From positions 1,240,001-1,304,000 of the forward strand of contig SRSI01000046.1 in assembly GCA_005656395.1 (NCBI GenBank): a stretch of DNA of 64,000 nucleotides, in the 5' to 3' direction. Below the pieces are notes generated by a model. That model ran no database searches. It saw nothing but the letters and a program-made list of their open reading frames with translations, and was not told where the DNA came from. This document shows, piece by piece, positions 58,394 through 64,000 of this stretch (position 1 is its first letter; each line of letters starts with the position of its first letter). The position numbers and the translations under genes were made by a program. This DNA comes from Strongyloides papillosus (Eukaryota; Nematoda; Chromadorea; Rhabditida; Strongyloididae).

Positions 58394-58855
58394 TCAAAGC
58401 ATTATCACAATCATTATCAATATTTATGTTGTTTAACATTTGAATTCATTTGTTGGTGATGAAATACTAATAAGATTCAAAATAAAAATCTATTTGTTAA
58501 TAAAGAATTGAATAATGAGTGAACATACATATTGTTACGAGATTGCCGAAACATTAACAGTTCGTACAGAGAAATGATAACAGAAGTTGTGATGTGAATA
58601 AATAAGAAAAAAATAGAAAATTTCCTTCTCATAAAACATTATACCAACATTTATTAGAGGGAAACTTTTGAGGATACTTATTTAGTGTTAGAATTTTTTG
58701 ATTTCACAAAATGTTAACTTCTTTCTCATGATATGACTGGAATTTGATAAAATTTAATCGTTAAATGTAAAGTAGATTTTTTTTTATTATAGCTTGGTGT
58801 AAACGTTTTTACAAAACATATTTTTTGACTATTTCAAAATAAAGAGCTTGTAGTG
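58394..58855. other. intergenic, Twinkle promoter side
   Basis: AT-rich; no gene seen. Confidence 0.5.
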
Positions 58856-61396
58856 ATGATATCAAACACTATCCGGAAGATTATGTTGCCGAATGGTTTA
58901 CGATACTACCAAGTTAGTGCCGGTTGGCATTATTCAAAAAGAAATATTTTATTTGGATTAAATTCACCAGCAAATACATTATGCACTTCGATATTCAAGT
59001 ACAGCAATACTACCGATATGAATAAATTTATGTTTCATAAACGGGATTCATCTACAGTAAATGGAAATTTAAAAGGAAGTCAACGAAATATAAAGAATGA
59101 ATTATTAAATAAGGGTAATAAATACGGTAATTCTGGAAAAACATCTCATCTTACTGCAACTGATATAAAAATTGATCTTGCAAAATACTTCATTCCTATT
59201 AAAAATTCTGTAAGTATCAATTCTTGACAATGATTTATATATAACGTTGAATGTTTTTATTTTTTTTATAGAAATACACAAACTACATCACAACTACCTG
59301 TTCATCATGTTTATCAATATATTCAAATTACATTATACCCGAGTCAAATTTAGCTCATTGTATTGAATGTGGAGCAGAAAGTACATATGAAGATTTCTTG
59401 AGACAGGTTTATTAATTTTTCTTTTTTTATTAATATGTTTTAGCTTGAAGTTCGTAAAAGAGCATTTGGACGATTGTCGGATCACAAATCTCCTGGTATA
59501 TTACTTTCCATTGATCAGGTAATGATAATTTATTCTTTTGTTTCATTAGAATTTTTTTCAGTTAGATTCTGATTTATATGACAGTGTCAGTTACAACGAT
59601 CTTTTAATAGAGCAAGAGGAAAACTTTGAAAAAATTGAAGAATCCAGAAAATTTTTGTTAAAAACTACGTATGTTTGATATTTAATTTTTTTTTACTAAA
59701 CATTAGAAAATCCTACAAAAGATGATAAATAATGTTTAATCTTTTATTATTTTCATGTTAATAATAAAACTTTCGTTATTCTAGGAAAAAACCTGATAAG
59801 AAGAAAATGTCAAAAGATAAAGTCAATGAGTCACTTTCTAAGGATGAAAAAGATTATTACTCAGATCCCACTATCCTAAAAATTTGGAATGAATCACAAG
59901 AAATACCAGATACTTTGGATTCCAATGATAATATGCGTTTTAAGTTATTTAATAAGTATTTGGGAATTGATATGTTATCACCAAGTATTTTGAGAAGATG
60001 CAATGTAAGAACACACATTAATAAAAAAGATGAGTTAGCTCTTATTTATCCAAGATATAGAAATTCCAGAAGCCCTACTAATCCTATTGGTATAAAAATA
60101 ATACGTCAAACTGTGGATGGTAAATTAACTAAAGAAAATTATCCTTTAAACGAAAACAAACACTCAGGAATATTTTGTCATCACTTAATAACAGAAGATA
60201 ATAAAGAAGTCATCTTAACTACCAACGAACGAGATGCAATGGCAATAAACGAAGCAAGACGTTCTTTTATTGCACTCTCTTTACCAAAAAGTCATATATT
60301 AGATTATTCCATTATACCATACTTGGAAAGATTTGAGAAAATTTACCTTTGGTTTCCTGAAAAACAACAACTTCACGCCAAAGATTTAGCCATCGTATTA
60401 AACATAGAAAGATGTACTATAATACTTGAGAAAAATAGGCCTATTGAACTGTTAAGATATGGCATGATTGAAGATATTAAAAATGTTATTACAAATGCAT
60501 CTAAAAAACCAACAGTTAATAATTTTAAGTCTTTAAAAGATTTAAGGAAAGATGTTAAAATTGAATTAGAAAACAATGCTGAAAAAGTTAGAGGATTCGC
60601 AAATTGGGTTCGTTTTGACCCATTAAATAATTACCTTGGTGGTCTCAGGCCTTCAGAGTTAACTGTACTAACTGGTGGTAGTGGTTATGGAAAAACAACC
60701 TTCATCTGTGAATATGCTATAGACTTATTTACACAGGGTGTACGAACATTAATGTGTAGTTTTGAGATGAATGAAGAAAAAATAATGAAATGGATGTTGG
60801 TACAGTATGCTTCATTGCCTTTATATAGAGATGAACATCATTCTAAAATTGACATTTGGTTGGATAGATTTGAAAAAAGGCAACTTTATTTAATGTTTTT
60901 AAAAAGTAGTACTTTAAGGGATAAAGATATTAATGAAATTTTTAGTATTCTGAAAGAAAACATCATTCAATATGGCATACAACATTTAGTTATAGATAAT
61001 TTACAATTTTTAATTAGCCTCAGTACATTAAATAGTGAAAAGTCGTCTTCTATGGATAAATTTAATCTCCAAGATCGATTTATAGGTCTTCTTCGACGAT
61101 TGGCAACAGATTGTGGCATTCATGTTACACTTGTTGTACATCCGCGTAAAATTCCTGGTGAAGCAAAAGTTGAACTTCAAGATGTTGGTGGAAGTGGTAA
61201 AATAACACAAGAGGCTGATAATGTTATTGCAATCATTAGAAAAACTCATCCAAAAGAACCTGCAATTGTTAGGAAGTTCTTAGTTATTCTTAAAAATCGT
61301 TATGGAGGTAGGAAGACATCATATGAACAATTGGAAATGATATATCAAGCTTCAACATTCACATATACTTTAATAGATCATGGTAAAATTGAATAA
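58856..61396 (+). CDS. mitochondrial DNA helicase Twinkle
   Basis: Exons 58856-59209, 59272-59406, 59444-59518, 59562-59668 and 59785-61396, 760 aa; all introns GT-AG and in frame. The basic N terminus (MISNTIRKIMLPNGLRYY) suits mitochondrial import. Residues 128-151 hold CSSC-x16-CIEC, a Cys4 zinc-ribbon pattern like the primase end of phage T7 gp4. A TOPRIM-like part follows (LTTNERDAMAINEA), but the later acidic motif reads IYLWFPEKQQ with its aspartates missing. The helicase core has Walker A TGGSGYGKTT (about 520-529), SFEM, Walker B HLVIDNLQFL, VVHPRK and the arginine-finger region LKNRYGG. It unwinds mtDNA for POLG as a hexamer. Closest alternative: none. Confidence 0.93.
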
Positions 61397-62060
61397 GTGA
61401 ACATAATTTTTAATACAGGTTAATGAAAAAATAAAAGTTTTTGTATATTTCAACTTTTTTTTATAAATAAAGTAAAGAAAAAAGGGATTTTTCTTTTTGA
61501 GAGTTTTTGGCGTGTCTTGGAGAGCTCGAAAAAGAGTTCTCTTTTCCTTTTTCTAACAGAGTATATAAGATGGGATATTTTTGTTTTTTGTCATTTAGTA
61601 TAATCTTTCAATTTTTGTACTACGTCTTTACAATTTTATTTTCTAATGTCATTATCTCAAATTGTCGTTTAATTGTTAATAATTTAAATATTATTTTTTT
61701 TATTGTATTTTGTGTTTTTTTATAGGGACGTATTTACCAATTTAGTAAATTTTTACTATGTCCAAAATAATTTGCTTCTTTTAAAAAAAAACAAAGACAA
61801 TATCAGTATTCACTAAATGAAATATGAAAACAAACTATTTTTAAAAGTTTAAAATATATAATGTAGAAATAATCATTATAAAAAATTATAATGAATCAAC
61901 ATGTTATTTATGCAAAAAAAGGTTTGTCATAACATACATTAAACGTAACTAAAAATACCAAATATTAAAAAAATGTTGGGGAGCAAAGATTAATTAATAT
62001 ATATATAAAAATAATATGTTTATTATATAACTATAGTGAAGTTTTTATTATTTTATTAAT
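61397..62060. other. intergenic, no gene seen
   Basis: A plus frame at 61507-61725 (MACLGELEKEFSFPFSNRVY...) starts reasonably but becomes a Phe/Ile/Asn run; not supported. Confidence 0.5.
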
Positions 62061-63479
62061 ATGTTTGTAAAAAGTAGTTTTATATTTATTTTTTGTACAT
62101 TTTTTTATTGTTGTAAACTTCAATCAACATACTTAGAGTACTCTAACATTTGTATATTACTATTGACCATAATTCATTTGAAAATCAGGAAATACAATGG
62201 AAGATTTGATAGTATTTTCGGTATTCTTTTATTAATAATGATTCCTGAGGAGTTACCTCAAATATTTTGTAACAAAGTAGCACCAACTGTTGAGACAATT
62301 AATCAATGTATGGATATTAGTTGTTTATGTTATTTTTTTGGTACTAATGATACCTATACACAAATTACAGATCATTGTTTATTATCTAATGGAAAAAATC
62401 TAACAAAATCCATTAGAAAAGAATTAAGAATGTTAACGACAGAGGAGAGGGAACGTTATCATAAAGCTATAAAACAGCTAAAAGATAATGGTGATTATAC
62501 AAATTTTGCTATCATTCATTCAAAAATCGCTGATAACGGTTCTGCACATGGAGGACCTGCTTTTTTACCATGGCACAGAGAATTTCTTAAAAGATACGAG
62601 ATTGCATTGAAACAAATTGATCCCTACATCACCGTCCCATATTGGGATTCAACATTAGAATGTGAACTCCCATCACCCTCTGATTCAATAATATTCACTG
62701 ATTTATTTTTTGGTACAACAGACGATGATGGTAATGTTGTAACGGGACCATTTAAAAATTTTACTACAATTAATGGTGATCCATATATTGTAAGGGAAAT
62801 AGGAAAAATTGGATATGTTTTCAAGGACTCGGAAATTGATTTTATTTTAAATCAAACATCAATTGATGAAGCTTTAATATTTCTAGATCGTACTGGAGAA
62901 TGTCCTGTTAAAACTGATAATAGAAGCCTTGAATTCGTCCATGCCAATATACATAATTTTATAGGCGGAGACATGTTTCTAACGGCAACGGCTTCAAATG
63001 ATCCGATCTTCTATCTTCACCACGCTTTCGTGGATTTCATATGGCAGATGTCTCGGGAAAAAAATCAAAACAGGGTTGAGAGAGAAAAAATATATCCCAA
63101 AGATATGGAAGCGTGTTTTCCATCTTCTCATTTTGGGACAAGTTTAATGCGACCTTTTGAAGAAATGAGAAATATTGATGGTTTTAGTAATAAATACACT
63201 GATAATATGTATGAATATGCTCCAAGACCTACATGTTCACCTGAAAATACATCTTGTGGAAGTGAATTTTTATTTTGTAAAATTTCAAATGGAGTCGGGA
63301 AATGTACAGCTAAGGTAAAATCTTCAGGAAATTGTACAGGTTTAGAAGATATTCCAGAAGTCTGTTATATGGGTAAATGTGTCAATGGAACATGTTTATC
63401 TGATTTCCCTAGTACAATCAAAAAACAGGAACTAAATGCTACATTAAATTCAGTTACATCTAGTAGTGTGATAAAATAA
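62061..63479 (+). CDS. tyrosinase-like copper oxidase with Cys-rich C terminus
   Basis: 472 aa from ATG 62061. A hydrophobic start (MFVKSSFIFIFCTFFYCC) can serve as signal peptide. Copper site A: H153 (IIHSK), H163 (AHGGPAFLPWH) and H172. Copper site B: H294 and H298 (FVHANIH) and the HH at 320-321 (DPIFYLHHAFVD). All ligands are present, so it should oxidise phenols or catechols; in nematodes such enzymes are linked to cuticle or eggshell tanning. The last 70 residues hold about ten cysteines in a pattern I do not recognise as ShK. Residues 20-60 are poorly conserved-looking and might be an unspliced intron, but no splice was certain. It is intronless otherwise. Confidence 0.85.
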   Translation: MFVKSSFIFIFCTFFYCCKLQSTYLEYSNICILLLTIIHLKIRKYNGRFDSIFGILLLIMIPEELPQIFCNKVAPTVETINQCMDISCLCYFFGTNDTYTQITDHCLLSNGKNLTKSIRKELRMLTTEERERYHKAIKQLKDNGDYTNFAIIHSKIADNGSAHGGPAFLPWHREFLKRYEIALKQIDPYITVPYWDSTLECELPSPSDSIIFTDLFFGTTDDDGNVVTGPFKNFTTINGDPYIVREIGKIGYVFKDSEIDFILNQTSIDEALIFLDRTGECPVKTDNRSLEFVHANIHNFIGGDMFLTATASNDPIFYLHHAFVDFIWQMSREKNQNRVEREKIYPKDMEACFPSSHFGTSLMRPFEEMRNIDGFSNKYTDNMYEYAPRPTCSPENTSCGSEFLFCKISNGVGKCTAKVKSSGNCTGLEDIPEVCYMGKCVNGTCLSDFPSTIKKQELNATLNSVTSSSVIK

Positions 63480-63561
63480 GAAATATATTTTGCAGAATGT
63501 ATATTTAATTGTTATCCTTAAAATGGTAAAAAAGTTTTAAATAAACTAAAAAAATGCATTA

Positions 63562-64000
63562 TTATGATAAATGCCAATTATAATTTTGAATTATACATTT
63601 ATAATGATCCCAATGCATAATATTATTAAAGAAAACATATTCTTCATTCTTTGCTTTAAGTGATTTTGAAAATTTCTTGAAATAAGCTTTTAAATTTCTT
63701 TCATTTTCATGCTTACTATTTTTGTTCCATCTACATTCATATTGTTTTATTGAAAAAAGTTTTACTGTCTCTGGAACTTTGATGAAATCTTTGCTAATAC
63801 ATTTTAAATATTGCAAATTCTTGAATACATCAAAAGAATCGGAATCTTGGTAGGAAACATATAACGATTCTAGTAATTTTATATTTGGCATGAAATTATT
63901 TACCATTTCAAGAAGATCCTTTGTTAAATTAGTGAAATTTTCTATTTTTAATATTTCAACAGTACTTGGCATCAATGAAACCAAGTACCTTAGATTATTA
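63562..64000 (-). CDS. LRR-like protein, partial, 3' end only
   Basis: The minus frame is open to the window edge at 64000 and ends at 63562, about 145 aa visible. The text is NNLRYLVSLMPSTVEILKIE, then NIKLLESLYVSYQ and LQYLKCISKDFIKVPETVKL, spaced like irregular leucine-rich repeats. The charged Lys-rich C terminus lacks repeats. It resembles the LRR tails of nematode F-box proteins, but the F-box would be outside the window, so that is a guess. The start is not in the window. Confidence 0.55.
   Translation of the reverse strand, partial: NNLRYLVSLMPSTVEILKIENFTNLTKDLLEMVNNFMPNIKLLESLYVSYQDSDSFDVFKNLQYLKCISKDFIKVPETVKLFSIKQYECRWNKNSKHENERNLKAYFKKFSKSLKAKNEEYVFFNNIMHWDHYKCIIQNYNWHLS

Overview
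The window looks like nuclear DNA of a nematode. It is very AT-rich with spliced genes, and most introns are only 29-60 bp with GTAAGT-like donors and TTTTAG/TTTCAG acceptors. Gene content is metazoan: Orai, BBS5, katanin p80, PP2A catalytic subunit, Twinkle and MATH-BTB. Some proteins have a nematode flavour, such as a Cys-rich tyrosinase and a large secreted EGF/vWA protein. The extreme AT content and compact introns suggest Strongyloides or Parastrongyloides, but that is inference; no rRNA or spliced-leader gene was seen to confirm it. Exon coordinates were worked out by hand from reading frames and splice signals.

Region 1 (167-5667): a 5.5 kb LTR retrotransposon inserted on the minus strand. 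It has 220-bp LTRs with no difference that I could see, an ATAT target-site duplication, a polypurine tract, and a Ty3/gypsy integrase with an intact DDE triad but stop codons in its zinc-binding end. No reverse transcriptase was found. A GC-rich 112-aa frame lies antisense to pol inside it. Region 2 (5901-12945): a plus-strand run of a BAIAP3/UNC13-family protein, BBS5, a TSSK-like kinase and a lysine-rich repeat protein. Region 3 (13448-17703): Orai and katanin p80, both minus. Region 4 (17704-21334): AT-rich desert. Region 5 (21335-24875): an S9 peptidase and the PP2A catalytic subunit, divergently transcribed from a 247-bp gap. Region 6 (25907-28110): three closely packed plus-strand genes (RNase PH-like exosome subunit, CIAO2/MIP18, MRM2), possibly an operon. 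CDP-diacylglycerol synthase follows on minus.

Region 7 (33455-38580): one five-exon minus gene for a 1646-aa secreted EGF/vWA protein with a TSP-rich repeat. Region 8 (40078-42915): a type I membrane protein, a possible micro-gene and a secreted protein. Region 9 (45600-53580): a GC-rich four-exon LAS1-like rRNA-processing nuclease preceded by a triplicated splice-donor-like repeat, a broken GPCR, a large Ser/Thr-rich nuclear-type protein, and two gene relics. Region 10 (54439-64000): MATH-BTB, minus-strand relics, mitochondrial helicase Twinkle with a Cys4 zinc motif, a tyrosinase, and the edge of an LRR-like protein.

Functionally most genes are ordinary housekeeping or signalling genes: ribosome maturation (LAS1, MRM2, exosome), Fe-S delivery, lipid synthesis, calcium entry and exocytosis, cilia, microtubule severing and mtDNA replication. 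I did not find a convincing multi-gene system that is new. The most unusual items are the young-looking but defective retroelement with non-canonical LTR ends, the Cys4 motif in Twinkle, and the GC-rich coding islands.
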